The notes under the pieces were generated by a model that made no database searches, was not told the DNA's origin, and saw nothing but the letters and a program-made list of their open reading frames with translations. Made by a program: the position numbers and the translations under genes. From the NCBI GenBank assembly GCA_002338655.1, contig DDIU01000003.1, positions 1 to 39,394 of the forward strand: a stretch of DNA of 39,394 nt, in the 5' to 3' direction. Source of the DNA: Flammeovirgaceae bacterium UBA1842 (GTDB lineage: Bacteria > Bacteroidota > Bacteroidia > Cytophagales > Cyclobacteriaceae). This document shows positions 7,658-14,667 of the stretch, in pieces. Numbering within the stretch: the stretch's first letter is position 1; every line of letters begins with the position of its first letter.

Positions 7658-8011
7658 TTAAACAGCCATTTCTGGCTTGTGTAAACTAACGACCGTCAAT
7701 ACAGCCGCTCCATTTATCCAATAGAAGTATGCATCCAATCCTTCAAATGAAAGGGCAAATGGAGCAATTACGAACACGACTCCAACTAGTCCATCTACAA
7801 TAAGATGGACTTTGTAAGGAATGATTTTATACACTCCCAATTGATGGTCAGTTAATAATGTAAGTATAAAGGCCGCAATTCCTGTTGCTACAGACAGTTG
7901 CAGGGCAAGTGGATTAGAAGTCCCCAAACCCAATAGGAACGGTAGTGCCATAAGAGCTATCGCCACTGGATAGTCCAGATAGGCATGCATTTGTTTTGTT
8001 ACAAATTTCAT
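7658..8011 (-). CDS. Small four-helix membrane protein (SPW-repeat-like)
   Basis: A 117-aa membrane protein beginning MKFVTKQMHAYLDYPVAIAL. Hydrophobic segments at about residues 14-30, 36-54, 68-87 and 92-108 form two similar halves, which recalls SPW-type repeat proteins, but the SPW tripeptide itself is not present. I place the start at the ATG at 8011: the longer frame to 8050 would overlap the upstream gene. It is 10 bases after the SnoaL-like gene and 41 before the YHS gene, so the three are probably one operon. Confidence 0.65.
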   Translation of the reverse strand: MKFVTKQMHAYLDYPVAIALMALPFLLGLGTSNPLALQLSVATGIAAFILTLLTDHQLGVYKIIPYKVHLIVDGLVGVVFVIAPFALSFEGLDAYFYWINGAAVLTVVSLHKPEMAV

Positions 8012-8021
8012 AATACATTTT

Positions 8022-8375
8022 TTAAGATTTGAAATATTGTTCCTCCACAATCTGTCCGTTTTGCCAAACGGTGCGTAACGTCTCGTGCCATAATATTTTA
8101 CTACCGTCTTTCATATCAAAGTCAAAGGTAAATTCAGCAAAAGACACATCTCCACTAATGGCACTGTGATGCAGGGTAATTCCGTTTACATTGGCAATAG
8201 CACCTGCAAATCCTTGCATTTTGGTGAGCATTTCCGATTTCCCATTGGTTATAGTGCCATCAAAATCAATGGTTTTGGCATTGGAAGAAAAATACTTTTC
8301 CGTTGCCTCTACAATTTGCCCTTTCTTCACCATTTCATTTTTGGCGGAGAAAATTTCAATTAATGATTGTTCCAT
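8022..8375 (-). CDS. SnoaL-like (NTF2-fold) protein
   Basis: A 117-aa single-domain protein with the NTF2/SnoaL layout: an N-terminal helix (EIFSAKNEMVKKGQIVEATEKYF), the FDFDMKDGSKILWHETLRTVWQNGQIVEEQYF sheet and a conserved-looking pocket. Members bind or isomerise small molecules, and many have no known ligand. It is the first gene of the group ending in the YHS gene. A perfect palindrome lies 22 bases upstream of its start. Confidence 0.75.
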   Translation of the reverse strand: MEQSLIEIFSAKNEMVKKGQIVEATEKYFSSNAKTIDFDGTITNGKSEMLTKMQGFAGAIANVNGITLHHSAISGDVSFAEFTFDFDMKDGSKILWHETLRTVWQNGQIVEEQYFKS

Positions 8376-8396
8376 ACTTTATTTTTTTGAATTGTG

Positions 8397-8410
8397 TGTC
8401 AATATTGACA
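8397..8410. promoter_or_regulatory. Perfect 14-bp palindrome, candidate Crp/Fnr-family operator
   Basis: TGTCAATATTGACA is fully self-complementary and lies in the gap between the SnoaL-like gene (start 8375) and the end of the Crp/Fnr-family gene (8477). Its two-fold symmetry suits a dimeric regulator. That the neighbouring regulator binds it is inference. Confidence 0.5.
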
Positions 8411-8476
8411 AGGCAAAAGTCCAGCAATTCAAAAGCAATAAACATGAAGTAGTTTAAGAAATAAGATTGATGTAGT

Positions 8477-9061
8477 TCAACTTTTTTTGCTTCTCTTGTT
8501 TCTAATTCTAGACAAAAACTCCGTTGTCATACCTAGGTAGGAGGCTAGGGCATATTGTGGTACTCGCTGAACAAAGTTTGGGAAATTCAATAAAAAGTTC
8601 TCGTATCGCGCTTCGGCAGAATGAGTTAGATTAAAAAGGATTCTTCTGTGCTCAAAAGCAAGTCCTTTTTCAGCCATTATCCTAAAAAAAGTTTCGAATT
8701 TATGGTTGCCTTTTTTTAGTTCTTGTTCTTTACTATAATCAATTTGTAAGATGATGCTGTCCTCCAATGCCACGATAAAAAGTGTTGCAGGATGCTGGTA
8801 TATGTAACTATTAAAATCCGATACCCACCAATTCTCTATTGCAAATTGAAGGGTGTGATCCTGTCCGTCATTTGTTACAGCATAAGCCCTAAAAGCCCCT
8901 TTTACTACAAATGATCGGTGTTTGTTTGTGAAATTAGGTTGAACGATGAATTGTCTTTTTTTAATCTTTGCCTCTTTAAAGCAAGACACAAACTGTTCTT
9001 TTTCATGATCCTCCAATGTCACATAGTCATTTACATAATTTAGAAGCTGTTCTTGGTACAT
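8477..9061 (-). CDS. Crp/Fnr-family transcriptional regulator
   Basis: A 194-aa regulator. Residues about 20-125 form the cyclic-nucleotide-binding-type beta-barrel (QFIVQPNFTNKHRSFVVKGAFRAY, then WWVSDFNSY). A dimer helix follows, then a short C-terminal helix-turn-helix, PQYALASYLGMTTEFLSRIRNKR. No FNR-type cysteine cluster is visible, so oxygen sensing through FeS is unlikely. The ligand is unknown. It lies immediately upstream of the SnoaL-like/4-TM/YHS genes on the same strand and probably controls them. Confidence 0.85.
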   Translation of the reverse strand: MYQEQLLNYVNDYVTLEDHEKEQFVSCFKEAKIKKRQFIVQPNFTNKHRSFVVKGAFRAYAVTNDGQDHTLQFAIENWWVSDFNSYIYQHPATLFIVALEDSIILQIDYSKEQELKKGNHKFETFFRIMAEKGLAFEHRRILFNLTHSAEARYENFLLNFPNFVQRVPQYALASYLGMTTEFLSRIRNKRSKKS

Positions 9062-9184
9062 TGATACAGAGGTGTTGTGTTATGTTTAAAATTTCTGATT
9101 GTCATGCTGATTTATGAACATGTACTGGCACTTTTTATTTTGTAATTGAAGTTATTAAATTTCTTGGTTCATCGGGATCGCTTT

Positions 9185-9445
9185 TTAAGAATCGTAATGG
9201 AATCTACATGCATAGATTATTAGCTCCTCATTTTGAGCTTGATAGACCAATCTATGTTCTTGGTCTATCCGTCTTGACCAATAACCGGCCAAGTCGTATT
9301 TAAGGGGTTCGGGCTTGCCTATTCCATCAAATGGATTACGTTTGATATCCTTGATTAACAGGTTGATCTTTTTGACTATTTTTTTATCAATCTTTTGCCA
9401 ATAGAGGTAATCCTCCCAAGCATTTTCAGTGAAAGTCAAAACCAT
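9185..9445 (-). CDS. yoeB: YoeB/Txe-family toxin
   Basis: An 86-aa ribosome-dependent mRNA endonuclease of the YoeB type. Key features are FTENAWEDYLYWQ at the N-terminus, KINLLIKDIKRNPFDGIGKPEPLK in the middle and the C-terminal SRRIDQEHRLVY...CRFHYDS. The latter contains the Glu, Arg and terminal His-Tyr residues characteristic of YoeB catalysis. It begins one base after the antitoxin stop. The pair appears intact. The usual family role is translation inhibition when the antitoxin is degraded. Confidence 0.92.
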   Translation of the reverse strand: MVLTFTENAWEDYLYWQKIDKKIVKKINLLIKDIKRNPFDGIGKPEPLKYDLAGYWSRRIDQEHRLVYQAQNEELIIYACRFHYDS

Positions 9446-9446
9446 A

Positions 9447-9698
9447 TTAGTCTTCTAAATCAGGCCTTACTGTTTTTCCTGATTTCATTTGCTGGATTGA
9501 CTCGTAAAGTCTGTCAGCATTTTTCTTTGAACTTAGCAAATGAAGGGTTTCCATAATTGAATTATACTCTTCAAGAGAAATCACCACAGTACCTTTCCCC
9601 GTTTTACGTTTAATGATCAATGTTTCGTTATTATCTTCAACGTCATCGAGATATCTTTTTAATTCAGTTCGGAATTCAGAGTAATTAGCAGCGATCAT
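9447..9698 (-). CDS. yefM: YefM/Phd-family antitoxin
   Basis: An 83-aa antitoxin that pairs with YoeB. The N-terminal DNA-binding fold reads MIAANYSEFRTELKRYLDDV, then LIIKRKTGKGTVVISLEEYNSIMETLHLL, which is standard for Phd/YefM. The C-terminal tail QMKSGKTVRPDLED is the toxin-neutralising region. Repeated TACGTA palindromes lie just upstream, as expected for autoregulation. Confidence 0.92.
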   Translation of the reverse strand: MIAANYSEFRTELKRYLDDVEDNNETLIIKRKTGKGTVVISLEEYNSIMETLHLLSSKKNADRLYESIQQMKSGKTVRPDLED

Positions 9699-9715
9699 AT
9701 TTTTTCATTATTGTT

Positions 9716-9733
9716 TACGTACTAATATACGTA
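9716..9733. promoter_or_regulatory. Paired TACGTA palindromes, likely yefM-yoeB operator
   Basis: TACGTA occurs at 9716-9721 and 9728-9733, spaced 12 bp apart, 18 bases before the yefM start. YefM-type antitoxins are known to bind paired short palindromes in their own promoters, though the E. coli core is TGTACA rather than this sequence. Confidence 0.5.
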
Positions 9734-9760
9734 CTTAATTAAGAATAAGTTCCTAGTGGG

Positions 9761-9967
9761 CTACTTAATCCACCATATATTATCTACCCAATATAAGAAG
9801 GTTCCCAAAAAATCATTAATTGAGAATCGTTCTACTAGCCTGGTTTTTTTATTCGGATTTTGCCTCACATCAAAAAAAGCTAAGATGATAATTTTCTTTC
9901 CTCGAATCCTATAAAGTAATCTAGTCTGCCGTGTAAGTTGGAATAGGTACGAGCTCAAAGCTCGCAC
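9761..9967 (-). pseudogene. ParE/RelE toxin C-terminal scrap fused to a gene-start fragment
   Basis: The frame contains QTRLLYRIRGKKIIILAFFD, followed by VRQNPNK, which matches the final strand region of ParE-type toxins (typically YRI...IYILAvFDxRQNP). Nothing resembling the toxin's first two thirds precedes it, and a stop codon closes the frame just upstream of a GTG. After the toxin part the frame runs into GTFLYWVDN, a degraded copy of the start of the gene at 11283 (MFLYWGDKYS). It is a chimera of two broken genes, not a functional protein. Confidence 0.6.
9769..9812. repeat. Duplicated gene-start fragment, copy A
   Basis: About 44 bases closely match 11249-11293; the shared core includes CCCAATATAAGAA and TTCCCAAAAA. 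In both places the segment lies in the same orientation. Copy B contains the start codon of the unknown 200-aa gene; copy A is truncated to this piece. Confidence 0.7.
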
Positions 9968-10028
9968 CAGCTAGGATATAAGGTCTTATGGGCGGAAATT
10001 TTAGGTTTTTAGAGGGTTGTGCAACGGC

Positions 10029-10045
10029 TACTAATGTTAGCAGTC
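10029..10045. repeat. Left arm of inverted repeat framing the 144-aa gene
   Basis: TACTAATGTTAGCAGTC. Its complement matches 10479-10496 (GACTGCTAACGATTAGTA) with a single extra base. The arm contains the stop codon of the framed gene. Just left of it is a GTTGTGCAAC mini-palindrome. Confidence 0.7.
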
Positions 10046-10471
10046 GATTACACTCAGTGTATTACAAAGCCAAGCCTTAGTCTTTCTCTGCATCCTACCA
10101 GCATACAAAACTATTATTAAAAATATAGAAGCAATAAAAATCACTGATAGAAAGTTGTCACTAGTTATACCTTGCTCAAAAAGCCTTGCCAAAAATGGAA
10201 ACAGCCAAGAACAATATAAGGCCACAAAGAATAATAATCCTTGATATTTGAGTTTTAAACGAGGTTTAATATGTTCTCTTAGTTCAATTTGTATGAAGGG
10301 CCAGTATAATAAATTCGAGGAAAGCAGGTTAATATAATTATCTCCAAATTTAGAAGAATATGGATTTTTGGCCTTAAATATAAAGGAGGGAGTTGAGTCA
10401 GTAAATCGTTTGATAGCATGCCTAATTTCTTCTGGTGATTTGTCGGTATTAATTATAACAAATTTTCTCAT
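10037..10471 (-). CDS. Hypothetical two-helix membrane protein
   Basis: A 144-aa protein that I do not recognise. Residues 1-75 are soluble and polar (MRKFVIINTDKSPEEIRHAI at the start). Hydrophobic segments at about 78-98 and 106-124 follow, then a short cationic tail (RMQRKTKAWL). The gene is precisely framed by a 17-18-bp inverted repeat: one arm covers its stop codon, the other lies 8 bases before its start codon. This suggests it arrived as a unit. It has no link in function to its neighbours that I can see. Confidence 0.5.
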   Translation of the reverse strand: MRKFVIINTDKSPEEIRHAIKRFTDSTPSFIFKAKNPYSSKFGDNYINLLSSNLLYWPFIQIELREHIKPRLKLKYQGLLFFVALYCSWLFPFLARLFEQGITSDNFLSVIFIASIFLIIVLYAGRMQRKTKAWLCNTLSVIDC

Positions 10472-10478
10472 TCCTAGT

Positions 10479-10496
10479 GACTGCTAACGATTAGTA
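10479..10496. repeat. Right arm of inverted repeat framing the 144-aa gene
   Basis: GACTGCTAACGATTAGTA, complementary to 10029-10045 apart from one inserted G. It runs directly into the AGTATATGGC end of the palindromic element at 10493-10666. Confidence 0.7.
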
Positions 10497-10666
10497 TATG
10501 GCAAGTAGGGCAGTAGAAAGCGATAAACTTTCAAGTTTGCACTCAGCCAAAGCGTTGTATTTTGTTTTTATCTTATTCATTTTAAAAGCCAAATCAACGA
10601 TTTGGCGGTGTTCGTATATAGCATTGAATTTTCGTGAACCACCGAACGCCCTATTTGCTATATACA
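10493..10666. repeat. Palindromic non-coding element (~174 bp)
   Basis: Terminal 19-bp arms (10493-10511 and 10648-10666) are complementary at 16 of 19 positions, with outer sequence GTATAT and inner TAGGGC. Near the centre is a perfect hairpin GCCAAATC-AAC-GATTTGGC (10588-10606). From memory, elements with (A/G)GTATATGG(C) ends and a central GATTTGGC occur between accessory genes in other Bacteroidota, but I cannot confirm this here. An ORF across it is only the translated repeat. Confidence 0.55.
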
Positions 10667-10680
10667 GTGTTGACATTTCG

Positions 10681-11283
10681 TTATTTTCTTCGTTGTTCAT
10701 CTTCAAGAGATGTGAAACCATACTGACTTTTTAAATAATCATCCACGAACTCATTGATGTTAAAGTAGGTTTTAGTATCAGTCGCTAAGCAATTCCCATT
10801 TCTAAACAGCTTTACAATCTCACCAAGTTTTCTTTTATATTCACTTTGTCCAGAAGCTACGTCTCGTGCATAAATCATATCCAAAAGAAACTCTTTATGT
10901 GCATAAAATTTATTCTTATCAACCTTCTTCAAATCCCTTCGCTCATCATAACGATTTGAAGCTATTTCGTTCATTTTAGCTTGAGATGTTTGTTGTTTCA
11001 ATTCCTCAAAAATCGAATCAAGAAAGTTCATTTCTACCTTGTATGCATTTTCTTTTATTATAAGTTCTATTCCATTTTCCAAATGCCTTAAAGTCACCTC
11101 TTCATTGAGAACTACATCTTTCCCTTTATCTAATTGATGTCGAAGTTCTTCAATTGATTTTATTGCTCGGTAAAATATGTCAAGTTCAATATCTGTCATC
11201 TCTCTATTCTCAATGAATGCCAACAATTGAATATAGTTATTAACTATATCCACACTATATTTATCTCCCCAATATAAGAACAT
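10681..11283 (-). CDS. Hypothetical helical protein
   Basis: A 200-aa protein that I do not recognise. It is predominantly helical and charged (for example ELDIFYRAIKSIEELRHQLD and FEELKQQTSQAKMNEIASNR), with no signal peptide or membrane segment, so it is presumably cytoplasmic. I use the ATG at 11283; the longer reading starts at TTG. Its start codon lies 28 bases from that of the divergent WD40-caspase gene, leaving little room for two promoters. The first 45 bases occur again, degraded, at 9769-9812. Function unknown. Confidence 0.6.
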   Translation of the reverse strand: MFLYWGDKYSVDIVNNYIQLLAFIENREMTDIELDIFYRAIKSIEELRHQLDKGKDVVLNEEVTLRHLENGIELIIKENAYKVEMNFLDSIFEELKQQTSQAKMNEIASNRYDERRDLKKVDKNKFYAHKEFLLDMIYARDVASGQSEYKRKLGEIVKLFRNGNCLATDTKTYFNINEFVDDYLKSQYGFTSLEDEQRRK

Positions 11284-11293
11284 TCCCAAAAAG
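11249..11293. repeat. Duplicated gene-start fragment, copy B
   Basis: Counterpart of 9769-9812, covering the start of the 200-aa gene and part of the gap before the WD40-caspase gene. Confidence 0.7.
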
Positions 11294-11311
11294 AACTTAT
11301 AATTTCAATCT

Positions 11312-14300
11312 ATGTTTCAAAACATCCTTAAACTCACTTGTTGTTTACTCCTTTTTATAGGAACCAATACCCATGCTCAAAAAGTGGAGACCGTAGTGCA
11401 ACGCGGTCATTATGCGGCTGTGAAGGCCGTGGCGTTTACTCCCGATGGCAAGTATTTGCTTTCTGGCAGCCGAGACAAGTCCATCAAACTTTGGGAAGTG
11501 GCCACGGGCAGGGAATTGAGGTCATACCTGGGCCATGAGTCCACTATCAATGATCTGGCGGTAAGTAATGACGGTAAATTCTTCGTTAGTAGCTGTGCCG
11601 ACAAAACTGCCAAGATGTGGAATATCGCCACTGGTGAACTGATCAAAACCTTTACGGGGCCAAAAGACTATCTTACTTCTGTAGCGCTTAGTCATGACAA
11701 CAAATTTCTTGTCACAGCCGGCTTCGATTGGGAGGCCTATCTGTGGAATATCGAAACAGGGAAACTGATCAATACTTTTAAAGTGAATCCCGATAAAGGA
11801 ATAGGGTACGGAATTAATGCCGAATTCAGTCCAGATGATAAGTACATTGCATTTGGAGGTGATAATAGAAGCGTGACGATCTATGACATTGCCTCAGGGG
11901 AAAAAGTCAAAGAATTTAAACCTGATGTTGGCTGGTGTGGTGGCTGTGGCACATTCATTAAGTACAAATCAGCAGATCAAATTTATTCGGCAAGTAATAA
12001 AGGTGATCTCAAATTATGGAATATCAGTGCAGGAACTACGGTACAAACCTACTACACCAATAAGGCGGAGTTTACTTCACTGGACTTGGCCACCAACAAC
12101 AGGATATTGATCACTACTGAAGATTCACTGAAAATATATAATGCAGCGAGTAAGCAACTTGAACTGGGCATTAACCTTGGTTTGGATAAACCAATCACCG
12201 ATGCACGTTTCAGTCCTGAGGGGAAAACGATAGCCGTATCTAGTGACGATCAGCTCGTGCATTTGTACAATGCCGAGACAGGCGAACTGATAAAAGTATT
12301 GCAAGGGTTCCTCAACCTAACTGATAAAGGCGGCTTGGAGTATGACCGTTCGAGTTGGGATTATTATATCAAAAAATATACGGATCTTAAAAACGATGTG
12401 AGGATAAGTCCTGATGGTAAATACCTTGTAAAAGGTAAGATTGGCAGCATTGTGCGCATGTGGGACATAGCCTCAGGTGCTATAGTTAAGGAATTTGTAG
12501 GGCATGAAAAAGCGGTGTTGTGTACGGAATTTTCTGCTGATGGCAAATACCTTCTCACCGGAAGTGCCGATAATATCGCCAGAATTTGGGATATAGCTAC
12601 TGGAAAAGTACTCCAAGAGTTTAAAGGGCACAGAGATGTACTATTTTCGGTGGCTTTTAGTGAAGATGGCAAAACCATTGCCACAGGAAGCTGGGATGGC
12701 ACCGCAAAAACGTGGGACGTAAAAAGCGGAGAACTTAATGAAACGCTAATATTCGAAAAAAGTGCCCCTTATAGATTACAGTTTGTCAATAATGACATTT
12801 ACCTGTTGATTGCCGGACTCGATAAAACCCTGAAATTATGGGAAATCGATAGTAAATCGGAAGTACGCAATTTCATTGGCCATACTGATGTCATCCACGA
12901 TTTTAGTCTGAGTCCTGATAAGAAGCATATTAGCTCGGTAAGTTGGGATGGTAAAGTGAAGGTGTGGGATATAGAAACTGGTCTTCAAATAGCCAGAACA
13001 AGTGACCATAGTGGCCCCGTATATTCCTGTGCTTTTAGCAATGACAGTAATCTATTGGCCACAGCCGGATTGGATCGAGCGATCCGTTTAAGAAACAGCA
13101 CTAATGGTGAAGTGTTAAAACTGCTTGAAGGCCATGTGGCTTCGGTCACCTCGCTGGAATTTAATAAAGACAATACCTTGTTGGTGAGTGCCAGTGAAGA
13201 TGGGATGGTGAAAGTTTGGGATGTGCAAAGTGGTGCTGAATTGGTCTCATACATAATACTTAGTCAGAAAGATTGGATGGCTATCAATGCCAGCGGCTAT
13301 TTCAATGCTACCGAAGGAGCCATGAAAAGCATTGCTTTTGTACGGGGGATGGAGAGCTATAGCGTAGATCAATTTTTCGATGAATTTTATAAGCCTGAAT
13401 TTTTAAAAAGATCATTCAATCTGCGAGGAGGCGAACAAATGGATATGGATGATAAGATTCGAAACTCACCACCACCGGAGGTAGAGTTTATAGCTCCTGA
13501 AAATGGACAAACCAGCAAAACCAGTAAGGCCGAGGTGTACGTGAGAATATCGGATGCGGGTGGAGGGGCCAGTTCGGCCAGAATCATGCACAATGGCAAA
13601 ATAATAGTGGATAAACCTATAGATGTGAAATCTGGAAAATCTATTGTACTCAACGAAGTGATTAACCTGGTGTCTGGTGATAATGTGATTGAAGCTTCTG
13701 CCAAAAGTGAAGGGAATATCGAGTCGAAGAAAAACAGAGTGACCGTGCAGTTTGGTGAAAAAATGAAATCAACGCTCTATCTGGTGGTCATTGGTATCAA
13801 TCAATATGAAAATGAGGCCTTAAATCTCAATTATGCCGCTGCGGATGCCAAGGGCTTTAAAGAGCGGGTGCTGTCAAGTTCAGAGAAGCTATATGATAAA
13901 ATTGAAGAAGTGACCCTGTTTGATCATGAAGCTACTAAGGAGAATATTCTCAATAAATTGACCGCACTTTCAAAGGTGATAAAACCGAATGATGTGCTCT
14001 TTTTCTACTATGCCGGGCATGGTAGTATGATCGGTAATGACTTTTATTTTGTACCTACTGACAATGTGAAATTGTACAGCGAAGAGAAGTTACGGAAAAA
14101 TGGCATTCAAGCAGAGGAGCTCCAACAGCAGTTAAAGAATATTGCCGCGTTAAAACAGGTGATCATCATTGATGCTTGTCAATCGGGTGGCGGGGTAGAA
14201 ATGCTAGCCCAACGCGGAGCAGGGGAGGAGAAGGCACTGGCACAGCTTTCGCGGAGTACAGGCATCCATATTTTAGCCGCAGCAGGTAGTGAGCAGTTTG

Positions 14301-14524
14301 CTACCGAATTCAGCGACTTAGGACATGGTCTGTTTACCTATGTACTGCTCGAAGCCTTGTCAGGCAAAGCAGATGGTGCTCCGAAAGATGGTAAAATCAC
14401 CATTTACGAACTAAAATCGTATCTCGATGATCAGGTGCCTGAGTATTCGAAGAAATTTAAAGGCACCATGCAATTTCCCCACACTTTTTCGCGAGGGCAG
14501 GATTTCCCGTTAGTTATTGATTGA
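11312..14524 (+). CDS. Secreted WD40-repeat protein with C-terminal caspase domain
   Basis: A 1070-aa exported protein. Residues 1-22 are a signal peptide (ending THAQ). From about 30 to 650 run a dozen or more WD40 repeats, recognisable by GH...FSPDGKYLLSGSxDxxxxLWD units and sufficient for two propellers. A linker (WMAINASGYFNATEGAMKS) follows, then an Ig-like segment (about 715-810, PPPEVEFIAPENGQ), then a peptidase C14 caspase domain from 818 (LYLVVIGINQYE). The catalytic dyad is intact: His903 in YYAGHGS and Cys956 in DACQSGGG. Such enzymes cleave after Arg/Lys or Asp, and the target here is unknown. The location is presumably periplasmic or surface. It is a single-gene unit. Confidence 0.9.
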   Translation: MFQNILKLTCCLLLFIGTNTHAQKVETVVQRGHYAAVKAVAFTPDGKYLLSGSRDKSIKLWEVATGRELRSYLGHESTINDLAVSNDGKFFVSSCADKTAKMWNIATGELIKTFTGPKDYLTSVALSHDNKFLVTAGFDWEAYLWNIETGKLINTFKVNPDKGIGYGINAEFSPDDKYIAFGGDNRSVTIYDIASGEKVKEFKPDVGWCGGCGTFIKYKSADQIYSASNKGDLKLWNISAGTTVQTYYTNKAEFTSLDLATNNRILITTEDSLKIYNAASKQLELGINLGLDKPITDARFSPEGKTIAVSSDDQLVHLYNAETGELIKVLQGFLNLTDKGGLEYDRSSWDYYIKKYTDLKNDVRISPDGKYLVKGKIGSIVRMWDIASGAIVKEFVGHEKAVLCTEFSADGKYLLTGSADNIARIWDIATGKVLQEFKGHRDVLFSVAFSEDGKTIATGSWDGTAKTWDVKSGELNETLIFEKSAPYRLQFVNNDIYLLIAGLDKTLKLWEIDSKSEVRNFIGHTDVIHDFSLSPDKKHISSVSWDGKVKVWDIETGLQIARTSDHSGPVYSCAFSNDSNLLATAGLDRAIRLRNSTNGEVLKLLEGHVASVTSLEFNKDNTLLVSASEDGMVKVWDVQSGAELVSYIILSQKDWMAINASGYFNATEGAMKSIAFVRGMESYSVDQFFDEFYKPEFLKRSFNLRGGEQMDMDDKIRNSPPPEVEFIAPENGQTSKTSKAEVYVRISDAGGGASSARIMHNGKIIVDKPIDVKSGKSIVLNEVINLVSGDNVIEASAKSEGNIESKKNRVTVQFGEKMKSTLYLVVIGINQYENEALNLNYAAADAKGFKERVLSSSEKLYDKIEEVTLFDHEATKENILNKLTALSKVIKPNDVLFFYYAGHGSMIGNDFYFVPTDNVKLYSEEKLRKNGIQAEELQQQLKNIAALKQVIIIDACQSGGGVEMLAQRGAGEEKALAQLSRSTGIHILAAAGSEQFATEFSDLGHGLFTYVLLEALSGKADGAPKDGKITIYELKSYLDDQVPEYSKKFKGTMQFPHTFSRGQDFPLVID

Positions 14525-14559
14525 TAGACCTACTAAGCTTTTAAAGATTAGTAGGTCTA
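14525..14559 (+). terminator. Hairpin directly after the WD40-caspase stop codon
   Basis: TAGACCTACTAA pairs perfectly with TTAGTAGGTCTA (12 bp, 11-base loop). The stem begins at the base after the stop codon. No T-run follows (AAAAGTATTTTAG instead), so it may stabilise the mRNA end or act as a weak terminator. The right arm starts the tandem repeat below. Confidence 0.5.
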
Positions 14560-14661
14560 AAAGTATTTTAGTAAAACTAGGTCTAAAAGTATATATGTAG
14601 AACTAGGTCTAAAAGTATATTAGTAGAACTAGGTCTAAAAGCTATTTAGTAGGTCTAAAAG
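14552..14661. repeat. Tandem array of a 26-bp unit (TAGGTCTAAAAG...)
   Basis: TAGGTCTAAAAG occurs at 14552, 14578, 14604, 14630 and 14650: four steps, three of 26 bp and the last of 20. The intervening bases (TATATTAGTAGAAC and variants) are similar. Every copy could pair with the AGACCTACTAA arm at 14526-14536, giving several alternative hairpins. There are no unique spacers, so it is not a CRISPR array. Confidence 0.9.
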
Positions 14662-14667
14662 TATATT

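Noticed and set aside
10012..10021. GTTGTGCAAC as an integron attC core
   Set aside because: It is a short palindrome, does not fit the GTTRRRY/RYYYAAC pairing over a full site, and no integrase is visible.
10491..10721. A 76-aa minus-strand frame over the palindromic element
   Set aside because: It is simply the translation of the repeat and overlaps the end of the 200-aa gene in a different frame.
11312..14524. Caspase-based antiphage defence system
   Set aside because: The protein has a signal peptide, and no gasdermin, nucleotide cyclase, reverse transcriptase or CRISPR-type sensor gene is next to it.
14552..14661. CRISPR-like repeat array
   Set aside because: Units are 26-bp tandem copies without unique spacers, and no cas genes are nearby.
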